Shown piece by piece: positions 36,442 through 44,817 of a stretch of DNA of 45,028 bases. The DNA is from an uncultured Lachnospiraceae bacterium (GTDB taxonomy: Bacteria; Bacillota; Clostridia; Lachnospirales; Lachnospiraceae), in the NCBI GenBank assembly GCA_910588565.1, contig CAJUPF010000020.1, positions 1-45,028 of the forward strand. The letters run 5' to 3'. Made by a program: the position numbers and the translations under genes. Each line of letters begins with the position of its first letter. Position 1 is the first letter of the stretch. Below the pieces are notes generated by a model, which did not search any database, was not told the origin of the DNA, and worked only from the letters and a program-made list of their open reading frames with translations.

Positions 36442-37995
36442 CTATTCTTCATAAGTAATATCCATATGAATTACCTGTTCCAGGTCCACATGAGATTCTT
36501 CAAATGGACGGTTTGTATTGTTTTCTTTAATGACGACCGACACCTGCCTGCCGATATATTCCGCAATCGCTTCTTCCAGTTGCTTTTGCTCTTTTTCCTT
36601 CCCAAAATAAGCTGCAGCCATAGAATCCTCAAACACTACCATCAGCTCATTTCCGCCGCCCAGTGTCAATCTTGCTTTGCTTAAATATCCCCTGGATAAT
36701 CCTGGCATGGAGGCTATAATATTCCTCCAGCTTTTCACCGCCTGCTCCACCTCCTCCGGTATCGCCTCCGGCAGCTTTGGCGGCTTCTTTGGTTCCTGCT
36801 GTACCAGCGGCGCAGCCTCCTGAACCAAAACCGCAGGAATTCCCTGCTCCACTTTCTTCTCCAGCTGCTCAATGCGGCCAAGAAGCGAAGTATAGTCTTC
36901 TTCCATCTGGGGCCTGCAAAGCTTAATCAGTGCAATCTCCAGCAACACCCGTTTCTGGAAAGAGTATTTGATCTGATTGGATAATTCTGAAAAAATCCGG
37001 ATATAGCGAATCAGCGTATCCTCACTGAGCTGTTTGGCATCTTTTTTCAGATACAGCCTATTTTCCCCGGACATATCCAGCGCATCCTGCATTTCCTCAG
37101 AACTTTTGATCAAAAGAAGATTCCTCAGATACCAGGTAAAATCTACGACAAACTGTCCCAATTCCCTGCCTTCCGCAATCAGATGCTCCACTGCGGCAAT
37201 CACGCCTGCCACATCCTGTGCAAGCACCTTCTGCAGCAGTCCGCTAAACACATCAATATCCGCCGCTCCCAACACATCCAGCACATTTTCATAGGTAAGC
37301 ATCTGTCCCGGATAAAAAGCAATACATTGATCGAGCAGGCTGATCGCATCCCGCATTGCGCCATCCGCTGATCTGGCAATATAACGAAGCGCCTTCTCTT
37401 CCGCCTCTGCCTGCTCATGTTCTAAGAGTTCCTGTAACCGTCCGCAGATCGTCTCTACCGAAATACGCTTAAAATCGTATCTCTGGCATCTGGATAAAAT
37501 CGTCACCGGAATCTTGTGGACTTCTGTTGTCGCCAAAATAAAAATCACATAGGAAGGCGGCTCTTCTAACGTTTTCAACAATGCATTAAATGCCTGTGCT
37601 GAAAGCATATGCACTTCGTCTATAATATAGACTTTGAATCTGCCCTCTGTCGGCCGGTACGTAACCTCTTCCCGGATTTTCCGGATATCTTCCACACCGT
37701 TGTTGGACGCGGCGTCAATTTCAATGACATTCATAGAATTTCCCGCAGCAACAGCCCGACAGGAGGCGCATGTCCCGCATGGGCTGCCTTCTATCGGGCT
37801 ATCACAGTTCACTGCCCTGGCAAAAATCTTGGCAATGGTAGTCTTACCGGTTCCTCTTGTACCGCAAAACAAATACGCATGTCCAATCCTGTCGGCTTTT
37901 ATCTGATTTTTCAATGTCGTAACAATATGATCCTGTCCCTTTACATCATGAAATTCCTGTGGCCGAAACTTTCTGTACAGCGCAGTATAAGACAT
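36442..37995 (-). CDS. dnaX: DNA polymerase III subunit gamma/tau
   Basis: The clamp-loader ATPase, 517 aa. It has Walker A GTRGTGKT (residues about 46-53), the zinc module CDSPIEGSPCGTCASC, Walker B YIIDEVHMLS, sensor-1 LATTEVHK and the SRC arginine-finger motif LSRCQRYDF. Residues beyond about 370 form the tau-like extension with a Pro/Gln/Glu-rich linker. It starts 3 bases after the pfkA stop. No Escherichia-type slippery site with correct phase was found. Confidence 0.96.
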   Translation of the reverse strand: MSYTALYRKFRPQEFHDVKGQDHIVTTLKNQIKADRIGHAYLFCGTRGTGKTTIAKIFARAVNCDSPIEGSPCGTCASCRAVAAGNSMNVIEIDAASNNGVEDIRKIREEVTYRPTEGRFKVYIIDEVHMLSAQAFNALLKTLEEPPSYVIFILATTEVHKIPVTILSRCQRYDFKRISVETICGRLQELLEHEQAEAEEKALRYIARSADGAMRDAISLLDQCIAFYPGQMLTYENVLDVLGAADIDVFSGLLQKVLAQDVAGVIAAVEHLIAEGRELGQFVVDFTWYLRNLLLIKSSEEMQDALDMSGENRLYLKKDAKQLSEDTLIRYIRIFSELSNQIKYSFQKRVLLEIALIKLCRPQMEEDYTSLLGRIEQLEKKVEQGIPAVLVQEAAPLVQQEPKKPPKLPEAIPEEVEQAVKSWRNIIASMPGLSRGYLSKARLTLGGGNELMVVFEDSMAAAYFGKEKEQKQLEEAIAEYIGRQVSVVIKENNTNRPFEESHVDLEQVIHMDITYEE

Positions 37996-37998
37996 CTC

Positions 37999-39072
37999 TT
38001 AATCTCCAAAACTGATTCCCATAAATTTAGCTTCTTTGATAATCTGGGAATCTTTTTCCACTACTTTTAATTTGCCCGCAACTTTCTCCAATGGCACGCG
38101 TACGGTTTTATTGGCTTTCATGGCGATCATATTTCCATAATCTTCGTCAATAATTGCCTGAGCTGCCGCCGCTCCTAAACGGCTGCAGAGTACGCGATCG
38201 TATGGACACGGCGCACCGCCCCTCTGGGTATGTCCGGGAACCGTTACTCTGGTATCTACGCCGATTTTCTTCTGAATCTGGGCTGCAACCTCATAAGATA
38301 CAGAAGGATATGGGGAATTTTCCAGTTTTTTCTTGTATTCTTTCTTGCTGAGTTTAGCGTCCTTCTTGGAAATTGCGCCTTCTGCAACGGCAAGAATTGT
38401 AAAACCTTTTCCGGCTTTCGCACGTTTTTCAATCGCTTTTGTCACCTTATCGATATCATAAGGTATCTCCGGCAGCAAAATAATATCCGCGCCTGCCGCA
38501 ATCCCTGCATACAATGTCAGCCAGCCAACTTTATGACCCATAACTTCTATAATAAATACACGGTTATGGGATGCTGCAGTTGTATGGATACAGTCAATCG
38601 CTTCTGACGCAATATTAATCGCGCTCTGGAATCCAAATGTTACATCGGTTCCATAAATGTCGTTGTCAATCGTCTTGGGCAGATGGATAATATTCAGGCC
38701 TTCTTCCCGAAGCAGGTTCGCCGTCTTCTGCGTGCCATTGCCGCCTAAAATGACAAGACAGTCCAGATTCAGCTTGTAGTAGGTGTGCTTCATGGCTTCT
38801 ACTTTGTTCAGTCCGTTCTCATCCGGATCATGCATCAGTTTAAACGGCTGTCTGGAAGTGCCTAAAATCGTTCCGCCCTTTGTCAGAATACCGGAAAAAT
38901 CCGCGGAAGTCAGCAGACGGTATTTCCCATAAATCAGTCCTTTGTACCCCTCGTAAAAACCATAAACCTCCAGCTCATCCAGGTTATTGCTCAATCCCTT
39001 TACAACCCCGCGCATTGTAGCGTTCAGCGCCTGACAATCGCCGCCGCTTGTCAACATACCGATTCTCTTCAT
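37999..39072 (-). CDS. pfkA: 6-phosphofructokinase
   Basis: A 357-aa phosphofructokinase that phosphorylates fructose 6-phosphate in glycolysis. Motifs: MLTSGGDCQALNA, LGGNGTQKTA, PKTIDNDIYGTD (catalytic Asp in TIDND), IEVMGHKVGWL, and GHTQRGG. The Gly in GGNG at the position that discriminates phosphoryl donors suggests ATP, while Lys in PKTIDND is shared with PPi-type and actinomycete ATP-type enzymes. The usual Asp of GGDG is Asn here. The start at 39072 is preferred because AAAGGA lies 11 bases upstream; an ATG four codons earlier is too close to it. Confidence 0.93.
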   Translation of the reverse strand: MKRIGMLTSGGDCQALNATMRGVVKGLSNNLDELEVYGFYEGYKGLIYGKYRLLTSADFSGILTKGGTILGTSRQPFKLMHDPDENGLNKVEAMKHTYYKLNLDCLVILGGNGTQKTANLLREEGLNIIHLPKTIDNDIYGTDVTFGFQSAINIASEAIDCIHTTAASHNRVFIIEVMGHKVGWLTLYAGIAAGADIILLPEIPYDIDKVTKAIEKRAKAGKGFTILAVAEGAISKKDAKLSKKEYKKKLENSPYPSVSYEVAAQIQKKIGVDTRVTVPGHTQRGGAPCPYDRVLCSRLGAAAAQAIIDEDYGNMIAMKANKTVRVPLEKVAGKLKVVEKDSQIIKEAKFMGISFGD

Positions 39073-39126
39073 AAAATTTGCCATCCTTTCTGTTTGAATG
39101 TAAGAGTTTAGCCCTTGCTGGTATCT

Positions 39127-39155
39127 ATTATAATATATTTTCTTTTCATTAACAA
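39127..39155 (-). promoter_or_regulatory. Promoter of the pfkA-dnaX-ybaB-recR operon
   Basis: TTGTTA (39155-39150), 17 bases, perfect TATAAT (39132-39127) on the minus strand, giving a leader of about 45 nt. Confidence 0.65.
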
Positions 39156-39166
39156 TACTTCTTGAC

Positions 39167-39195
39167 TTGAACAATCAGAAAATATGTGTTATAGT
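39167..39195 (+). promoter_or_regulatory. Promoter of tRNA-Ser
   Basis: TTGAAC at 39167-39172, 17 bases, TATAGT at 39190-39195. It is back to back with the pfkA promoter. Confidence 0.65.
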
Positions 39196-39209
39196 AGTAT
39201 CTAGCAAAT

Positions 39210-39301
39210 GGAGACGTACCGAAGAGGCCGTAACGGGGCTGACTCGAAATCAGTTTATCGGTTTTAACGCCGGTACGAGGGTTCGAATCCCTCCGTCTCC
39301 G
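39210..39301 (+). tRNA. tRNA-Ser(CGA)
   Basis: A 92-nt class II tRNA. The acceptor arm GGAGACG (39210-39216) pairs with CGTCTCC (39294-39300), and the discriminator is G. The anticodon loop CTCGAAA gives CGA (39245-39247). A long variable arm and the T-arm GAGGGTTCGAATCCCTC are present. CCA is not encoded. Confidence 0.95.
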
Positions 39302-39308
39302 CTTTATA

Positions 39309-39334
39309 GGCGCTGTGGATACAGTGCCTTTTTT
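39309..39334 (+). terminator. Terminator of tRNA-Ser
   Basis: Stem GGCGCTGT with ACAGTGCC (one G-U pair), four-base loop, then six T at 39329-39334. Confidence 0.85.
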
Positions 39335-39347
39335 ACCGCTATTTTTG

Positions 39348-39872
39348 TCAATACTTCAAATAATCCGCCTCATGCTCTTTTAACCACTGCCGGGATGTCT
39401 TATATTCCGGCAAAACAGCTTCCACTTCTTTCCAGAACGCCTCTGAATGGTTCATCTGTTTTCTGTGGGCTAGTTCATGCACTACCACATAGGTCTGAAT
39501 ACGCTCCGGCATCAGCGCCAGTTTCCAGTTAAAATTCAGATTGCCTTTGGAACTGCAGCTCCCCCATCTGGTCTTCTGCTCCTTAATGGCAATCCGGTTT
39601 ACCGTTACCCGCATCTGCGCACTGTAAAACTGTACCTTTTTCCCAAGCTCATATCTGGCATACTCTCTCAGCCACCCAGTCACTGCCCTGCGATAAGCCT
39701 CTTCATTATTCTGAATACCGGAAACCATACAAAGCAGACATTCCCCGTTTTCCCCCTGCTTCCGGTAAACCCGAATATGCTTTTCATCCCTGTTTTGTAT
39801 TCTGTGCAGCCGAATCGCCCCATCCCCCAGCGGAAGCAATGTTCCTTCCTTATATAAATCATCCTGATGCAT
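39348..39872 (-). CDS. YgjP/SprT-like metallopeptidase-fold protein
   Basis: A 174-aa protein of the YgjP-like (DUF45, M48-related) group. The zinc motif is HELAHRKQMNHS, preceded by the family signature KTRWGSCSSKGNLNFNWKLAL and followed by a conserved acidic segment (FWKEVEAVLPEY). It is predicted cytoplasmic and its substrates are unknown. The start at 39872 has TAGGAGGA upstream. It is 11 bases downstream of the small membrane protein gene and likely cotranscribed. Confidence 0.9.
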   Translation of the reverse strand: MHQDDLYKEGTLLPLGDGAIRLHRIQNRDEKHIRVYRKQGENGECLLCMVSGIQNNEEAYRRAVTGWLREYARYELGKKVQFYSAQMRVTVNRIAIKEQKTRWGSCSSKGNLNFNWKLALMPERIQTYVVVHELAHRKQMNHSEAFWKEVEAVLPEYKTSRQWLKEHEADYLKY

Positions 39873-39883
39873 ACATATTCCTC

Positions 39884-40111
39884 CTATCGAAAAGGATGCA
39901 ATACAAATCCCGCCGCCCGAAACAACAGCAGCCCCACCGGAATCCCAATCAATGTAATACAGCATATCACACCCGCCAGACTGATGCAAACAGCAATTGG
40001 AAGCCCAATGCAGCAGACATACAAAATTCTCAGAATCAGTCCGCCAATTGCAAACAACAATCCAATCACTACAGCAATTATCACCAAAACAAATACTGTC
40101 GCCAACAACAT
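39884..40111 (-). CDS. Small hydrophobic membrane protein (75 aa)
   Basis: Almost entirely hydrophobic, with two to three membrane segments (LATVFVLVIIAVVIGLLFAIGG and VICCITLIGIPVGLLL parts) and four to five Cys. No family is recognised with confidence. The second ATG (40111) has AGGAGGA at good spacing; the first is directly against the ribosome site. It probably forms a unit with the metallopeptidase-like gene. The 190-base gap to the pspC gene holds only that operon's terminator. Confidence 0.65.
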   Translation of the reverse strand: MLLATVFVLVIIAVVIGLLFAIGGLILRILYVCCIGLPIAVCISLAGVICCITLIGIPVGLLLFRAAGFVLHPFR

Positions 40112-40241
40112 ACCCATTCCTCCTGTTCATTTATAAAATTCTTTTCATGTCTATTCCCTTATCCACTTACCATCTATCATCATACGCCACTCACCTCAGA
40201 GCCATTCCGCCCAAACACAACAAAAATCTAATCTCCTATAC

Positions 40242-40287
40242 AAAAAGCACCTCCCTAGAATCTCTCTACCCCTGAGATTCCGGGAGG
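40242..40287 (-). terminator. Terminator of the padR-pspC operon
   Basis: Interrupted stem CCTCCC plus GAATCTC (40250-40264) with GAGATTC plus GGGAGG (40274-40287), followed on the minus strand by TTTTT at 40246-40242. Confidence 0.75.
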
Positions 40288-40301
40288 CTATTCCAATCTT
40301 C

Positions 40302-40499
40302 TTACAATCCGCTTGGCCGCTCCGGCATAATCACTGCTGCCACAATATAAGCCAGCAGTCCGCTTCCCCAGCCAAAAATCAATGCGATGCAAATCAGCCG
40401 TACAATAGTCGGATCTACATCAAAATACTCTCCAATTCCTCCGCATACACCACACAGCACTTTATTTGTAGATGATTTATACAATCTCTTTTTTTCCAT
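40302..40499 (-). CDS. PspC-domain membrane protein
   Basis: A 65-aa protein that is a single PspC domain: RLYKSSTNKVLCGVCGGIGEYF, DVDPTIVRLICIAL, one to two membrane segments and a short tail. PspC proteins take part in envelope stress sensing. It is the last gene of padR-HAAS-DUF4097-pspC, two bases after its neighbour. Confidence 0.93.
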   Translation of the reverse strand: MEKKRLYKSSTNKVLCGVCGGIGEYFDVDPTIVRLICIALIFGWGSGLLAYIVAAVIMPERPSGL

Positions 40500-40501
40500 A
40501 T

Positions 40502-41440
40502 TTACAATTCCTCCTCTACCATAAGTTCAATCTTACCAATTCCACAATCAAGACTAATTTCACGTCCCGCATCATTATCAATTTCCCTGTGCTCAGACAA
40601 AGCAGAATATTCTTTATCATTGATAGAAGTTGTGCCAAGATCACAGTTCACCATATAATCATAATCCTCTTCTTTTCCCTTCAGCCCAAGAACAATCTGT
40701 CCAATTCCACATTTCGCGTCTACATCTTCAAGCACAGTTCCATAAAGTTCAGCTTTTCCAATTCCACAGTCAATCTCCAGTGCCCTTGCGTCAAACTGCT
40801 CAATCATCAGATTTCCTGCACCTACCTCCACAGAAAAGTCCGATCCGGCTGTAAGCTTCCTTGCCTGCACTTCTCCGGCTCCCAGCCCAATCTCGACATC
40901 CTCCGCAAAAATCACATGTTCTACATCAATCATACCATAATCTGTTGTTAAATCAACACTTTCAAACGATTTTCCTTTGGGAATCCCTATCGTAATCTCG
41001 ACATCCCGTTTTGCCCCTTGTTTCCAGTATCGGCCGGGCGTCTCATCCATAAATTCCAGCGTTCCGCCTTTTACATTATACACATATACATTCCGCTTCG
41101 GTGCATCTACAGTAATCGTAATATCATCTGTGTCGCTGTCCGTAAAAAGAACCTCTCCGTATTTGATATCAATTTCCAGCTCTGTTATCTCATCTGCCGC
41201 AAAGGATTCCTCTATCATTCCTTTTTGTATTTTTGTATATGCAGTATCATCCTCAAACGGATTATAATAAAAATTCCATTTCGCAATATGCCAGTTGCCA
41301 ATATCCAAATCCCCGACATCCGCCATAGCCATTACCTCTTCTACGCCGCTCCCAAGGGCAATCCCCGCACATAAGCTCACTGCTCCGATACAAGCGCACA
41401 TCAGACTGAGTATCAAACAGATTTTTGTAAACAGTTTCAT
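40502..41440 (-). CDS. DUF4097-family surface beta-helix protein
   Basis: A 312-aa protein: one N-terminal membrane/signal helix (ICLILSLMCACIGAVSLCAGIAL), then repeated short beta-strand units with the recurring pattern 'DCGIGKAEL / KCGIGQIVL / DCGIGKIEL', typical of DUF4097 single-stranded beta-helix proteins. The start at 41440 overlaps the stop of the HAAS gene (ATGA), with GAGGTG upstream. The role is unknown, but DUF4097 genes regularly sit with HAAS and PadR genes in envelope-stress operons. Confidence 0.88.
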   Translation of the reverse strand: MKLFTKICLILSLMCACIGAVSLCAGIALGSGVEEVMAMADVGDLDIGNWHIAKWNFYYNPFEDDTAYTKIQKGMIEESFAADEITELEIDIKYGEVLFTDSDTDDITITVDAPKRNVYVYNVKGGTLEFMDETPGRYWKQGAKRDVEITIGIPKGKSFESVDLTTDYGMIDVEHVIFAEDVEIGLGAGEVQARKLTAGSDFSVEVGAGNLMIEQFDARALEIDCGIGKAELYGTVLEDVDAKCGIGQIVLGLKGKEEDYDYMVNCDLGTTSINDKEYSALSEHREIDNDAGREISLDCGIGKIELMVEEEL

Positions 41441-42081
41441 ATTGCCGCACCTCTTTTCTGAAATATTTTTCTGCATAAATTCACAATTGACCGTACCACC
41501 CAAGGTACAATACTCATACCTATCCACACCACTGCAAGCAGCCCCAACAGGGAAGCCGCCAGCATAAACATCCCAATCGCAAGCAAAATCATACCTACTG
41601 CCGGAAATCCTGTCAGCATCTTGACAATGCCGATTCCCGCCATTACAAATCCTGCTATAAAAAATGCTCCGACAATTGCGATAAGTGCTACAACAAGAGC
41701 AAAGATACATACAATAGCGCCCACTAGAATCCCAAATGCTCCGGCAACAATCCCAACCCAAAACGGAAAGGTCAGTACCACAATAACCGCAATCAGTATA
41801 TTCCGTGTCGTGTTGTTCTGGCGCTGCTGTCCGTCATCATAATTCTGCCCTGCTTTCTTTTTGATAACATCTTCCCTCATGTAGTTCTCTCCGAACAAGT
41901 CTTTCTTAATGCTCTCTGCTACTTCATACGGCGATCCCAGCTCTTCTATAATCTCCGCTTCCCGTTCCGGCCCTGCATCTTCAAAATAGTTCTGATAATA
42001 TTCCATGGCTTCCCGTCGTTCACTCTCCGGTATATCGCGAAGTAACTGTTCCAACTGCCTTAGAAATTCTTCTCTGTTCAT
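41437..42081 (-). CDS. HAAS (DUF1700) signalling-domain membrane protein
   Basis: A 214-aa protein. The N-terminal 70 residues form a HAAS domain (MNREEFLRQLEQLL, EAMEYYQNYFEDAG, IIEELGSPYEVAESIK). Four to five membrane helices follow. HAAS domains are proposed to link PadR-like repressors to membrane stress signals. It overlaps both neighbours by ATGA junctions, so the operon is tightly coupled. The start has GAGAGGAG upstream. Confidence 0.92.
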   Translation of the reverse strand: MNREEFLRQLEQLLRDIPESERREAMEYYQNYFEDAGPEREAEIIEELGSPYEVAESIKKDLFGENYMREDVIKKKAGQNYDDGQQRQNNTTRNILIAVIVVLTFPFWVGIVAGAFGILVGAIVCIFALVVALIAIVGAFFIAGFVMAGIGIVKMLTGFPAVGMILLAIGMFMLAASLLGLLAVVWIGMSIVPWVVRSIVNLCRKIFQKRGAAI

Positions 42082-42401
42082 GTTAACTCCTCTCCCGAAA
42101 AAATTTGTGATATTTTTGTTGAATAGTCTGCCCATTCATGCTTATAATCTTCCAGCTTTACTGCTCCGTCCTTTGTCAGCCTGTAATATCTGCGGTTCCG
42201 CCCGCCGCATTCCACATCATAAACCACCAGATACTGATTCTTCTGCAGACGTCTTAAAACCGGATATAATGTGGACTCTGATATATCAATCGCTTTGCGG
42301 ACATCCTGTGTGATTTTATAACCATATGTTCCTTCTTCCTTCTTTGAGACAACTGCCAGAACAATCGCATCCAACAACGCTGCCCCTATGCTAAATGCCA
42401 T
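42078..42401 (-). CDS. PadR-family transcriptional repressor
   Basis: A 107-aa PadR protein: winged helix with GTYGYKITQDVRKAIDISESTLYPVLRRLQKNQYL and the YYRLTKDG wing, described in pieces because the family signature is YGY...STLYPVLRRL...YYRLT. Only a short C-terminal helix follows. It is the first gene of its operon. The promoter lies within inverted and direct repeats, so autoregulation is very likely (inference). The ribosome site GGGGTGGTGG is weaker than its neighbours. Confidence 0.94.
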   Translation of the reverse strand: MAFSIGAALLDAIVLAVVSKKEEGTYGYKITQDVRKAIDISESTLYPVLRRLQKNQYLVVYDVECGGRNRRYYRLTKDGAVKLEDYKHEWADYSTKISQIFSGEELT

Positions 42402-42421
42402 TCCACCACCCCTTGATTTTA

Positions 42422-42491
42422 TATAGTATTATTCTTTTTGTAATATTATTTTGTAATTAATACTATACATCATATAATATTATTTTGTCAA
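42422..42491 (-). promoter_or_regulatory. padR operon promoter embedded in repeats
   Basis: On the minus strand: consensus TTGACA (42491-42486), 18 bases, TATAGT (42467-42462). The -10 lies in the right arm of a perfect 10-bp inverted repeat (TATAGTATTA at 42422-42431, TAATACTATA at 42458-42467). TAATATTATTTTGT occurs twice in direct orientation (42441-42454 and 42475-42488), the second copy touching the -35. This arrangement suggests repressor binding. Confidence 0.7.
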
Positions 42492-42644
42492 TAGATAATT
42501 CCATAAATTTTTTGTTGTTCTATCCGGGTAAGGATGTTATAATAATACATTAGTATGCTAATGCACTGCATCGTTGATATCTTCTTATCTGTCAATATCA
42601 CGATATCTATGATGACATGTACAGATACTAAACAGCCATAGTAA

Positions 42645-42886
42645 GGAATTGTTTAGAAATAACTGTAACTGTTCAGGCAAGTCTGTGCACCCACTGTGCT
42701 GACCATACCTGTAGAACCTGGAAGTATCCAGTCCGCCTGCACTCCGTTCTGATCCATCCTTAACAAGCGCCACCGGCGCTCAGAACCGCCGCAGGTGATT
42801 TTAATGGCTGGATGCTTGCAACAACAAAGGTATCTGAACTGTTACAAATAACGCACAAATCTGACAAGTTATTGCATAACAGTTCC
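42645..42886. repeat. MITE-like inverted-repeat element of about 240 bp
   Basis: Nested inverted ends: GTAACTGTTCAG (42665-42676) against CTGAACTGTTAC (42834-42845), 11 of 12 matching, and an outer pair at 42645-42663 and 42868-42886 matching at about 14 of 19. The interior is GC-richer than its flanks and has no credible gene. The right end overlaps the region where the putP promoter should lie. Confidence 0.5.
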
Positions 42887-42918
42887 TAATACAAAAAGAA
42901 TGAATAAGGGAGGAACTT

Positions 42919-44442
42919 ATGACTGGAACAACACTGGGAATTCTCATTGTTATCATTGCTTACATATTAATGATGGTCGGCATTGGTATCTGGTTTTCCA
43001 AAAAGAACAATGATGTAAACGATTTTTATCTGGGTGGGAGAAAATTAGGCCCGTTTGTAACTGCTATGAGTGCGGAAGCCTCTGATATGAGCAGCTGGCT
43101 TTTAATGGGTCTGCCCGGCCTTGCCTACCTGACTGGTATTGCAGACGCGGGCTGGACTGCAATTGGGCTTGCCGTAGGCACCTATTTTAACTGGCTGATC
43201 GTTGCGAAACGTCTGCGCCGTTACACAGTAGCTGCAGGAAATGCAATTACCATACCGGATTTCTTTTCCAACCGATTCCGGGATAAGAGCCATGCGTTAC
43301 TGGGTATTTCCGCATTGATCATTGTTATTTTCTTTATCCCATATACGGCTTCCGGATTTGCAGCCTGCGGAAAATTATTTTCCACTTTATTTGGTATCCC
43401 ATATATCCCTGCTATGATAATCAGCGCCGTTATTATCGTAGGTTATACCGCTTTGGGTGGATTTCTGGCAGCAAGCACCACAGACTTTATTCAAAGCATC
43501 GTAATGACTCTGGCTTTGATTATTGTGGTATTCTTTGGAGTACAGACTGCAGGAGGGCTTAGCGTTGTCATGGAAAATGCTTCCAATCTTCCTGGTTATC
43601 TTTCCATGGTAAGCACATACGACGCTGCTGCAGATTCAGCGAATCATTACAGCTTTATCAGTATTGTTTCCACATTTGCATGGGGACTTGGCTATTTTGG
43701 TATGCCGCATATTTTGCTTCGTTTTATGGCAATCGAAGATGAAAACAAGCTGAAACTCTCTAGACGGGTTGCCAGCATATGGGTGGTTATTTCTATGGGT
43801 GTTGCCATTTTTATCGGTGTCATCGGTTACAGTATGTCAAAATCCGGAGCGCTGGAAGTTTTAAGCGGTTCTGATTCTGAAACACTGATTATTAAAACAG
43901 CCCAATTATTAAGTACTCATGGTATTCTGGCTATTATTTTTGCTGGTATTATTCTTGCCGGAATCCTGGCCTGTACCATGTCCACAGCGGACTCCCAGCT
44001 TCTTGCAGCCGCTTCAAGTATTTCACAGAATATCTTAAAGGACGTTCTGCATTTTAAACTTTCCAAAAAAGGCACCATGGCTGCAGCAAGATTAACCGTT
44101 CTTGGGATTGCATTAATTGCAGTATTTCTGGCAAGAGATCCTAACAGTTCTGTCTTCGCCATTGTATCCTTTGCCTGGGCAGGCTTTGGAGCTGCATTTG
44201 GACCTGTGATGCTGTTCTCTTTATTTTGGAGAAGAACAAACCGCTTTGGTGCGCTGGCAGGAATGATATCCGGCGGAGCAATGGTATTTATCTGGAAATA
44301 TCTGGTTCGCCCGATTGGCGGTGCATGGAATGTCTATGAACTGCTCCCGGCATTTTTGGTAGCCAGTGTATGTATTGTAATCGTAAGCCTTTTAACAAAA
44401 GCCCCATCCCAGGAAATCCTGGATGAATTTGATTCGATCTAA
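42919..44442 (+). CDS. putP: Sodium/proline symporter (SSS family, PutP type)
   Basis: A 507-aa membrane transporter with about 13 helices. It shows SSS-family signatures: DFYLGGRKLGPFVTAMSAEASDMSSWLLMGLPG near the N-terminus (read in pieces: YLGGRKLG, SAEASDMSSWL, GLPGLAY), the sodium-site region GYTALGGFLAASTTDFIQ, and ACTMSTADSQLLAAAS. These match PutP, which takes up proline with sodium. Start has GGGAGG at 42908-42913. It is monocistronic, between a repeat element and a strong terminator. Confidence 0.93.
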   Translation: MTGTTLGILIVIIAYILMMVGIGIWFSKKNNDVNDFYLGGRKLGPFVTAMSAEASDMSSWLLMGLPGLAYLTGIADAGWTAIGLAVGTYFNWLIVAKRLRRYTVAAGNAITIPDFFSNRFRDKSHALLGISALIIVIFFIPYTASGFAACGKLFSTLFGIPYIPAMIISAVIIVGYTALGGFLAASTTDFIQSIVMTLALIIVVFFGVQTAGGLSVVMENASNLPGYLSMVSTYDAAADSANHYSFISIVSTFAWGLGYFGMPHILLRFMAIEDENKLKLSRRVASIWVVISMGVAIFIGVIGYSMSKSGALEVLSGSDSETLIIKTAQLLSTHGILAIIFAGIILAGILACTMSTADSQLLAAASSISQNILKDVLHFKLSKKGTMAAARLTVLGIALIAVFLARDPNSSVFAIVSFAWAGFGAAFGPVMLFSLFWRRTNRFGALAGMISGGAMVFIWKYLVRPIGGAWNVYELLPAFLVASVCIVIVSLLTKAPSQEILDEFDSI

Positions 44443-44464
44443 TCATTATATTTTTCTGATATAT

Positions 44465-44504
44465 AAAAAACAGGAGCTGCCCTCTATGTCAGCTCCTGTT
44501 TTTT
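44465..44504 (+). terminator. Terminator of putP
   Basis: Stem CAGGAGCTG (44471-44479) with CAGCTCCTG (44490-44498), flanked by AAAAAA and followed by TTTTTT, so it can act in both directions. Confidence 0.92.
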
Positions 44505-44555
44505 CAACTGTCTTATATCAATAAAACAATTACATATTCCGTCTTCCTTTTTATA

Positions 44556-44817
44556 CCGAGCATTCTGCGTCGAATCCTGACCCCAAACGTTACCTCTACA
44601 GTTAACTCAGTCCAGGCACCCTTGCGGCACACAAGAGTGTTTACTTAGGGCTGCTCCATCCCTGACCTGACCCGGTTCATAAATTCCTGTTGCGCAAGAC
44701 CCAGACGTCATCGCCACTTATAAAGGGCAGCTTCACAATCAGAAACCCTCGGCAGAATATCACCCCAGCTATAGCGGATTGCTGGTGCAGGGTACCGCTA
44801 CCACCCCGGCTGCTCGG
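44556..44817 (-). ncRNA. ffs: Signal recognition particle RNA, large bacterial type
   Basis: About 260-270 nt. The 5' end CCGAGCA (complement of 44811-44817) pairs with TGCTCGG at the 3' end (complement of 44556-44562). The 5' part carries GGGGTGGTAGCGGTACCCTG, as in Firmicutes Alu domains. The domain IV apical region reads GGTCAGGTCA, GGGA tetraloop, TGGAGCAGCC, matching the Ffh-binding core of 4.5S RNA (GGTCAGGTCC, GGAA, GGAAGCAGCC) with small changes. The exact ends are approximate. Confidence 0.9.

Noticed and set aside
37036..37050. dnaX frameshift site making a short gamma subunit
   Set aside because: The six-A run (minus strand) is in phase CTG AAA AAA GAT, not the A AAA AAG phase needed for the known -1 slip, and it lies too early (about residue 318).
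42585..42773. A 62-aa minus-strand reading frame
   Set aside because: It lies inside the inverted-repeat element and has no ribosome site or recognisable domain.
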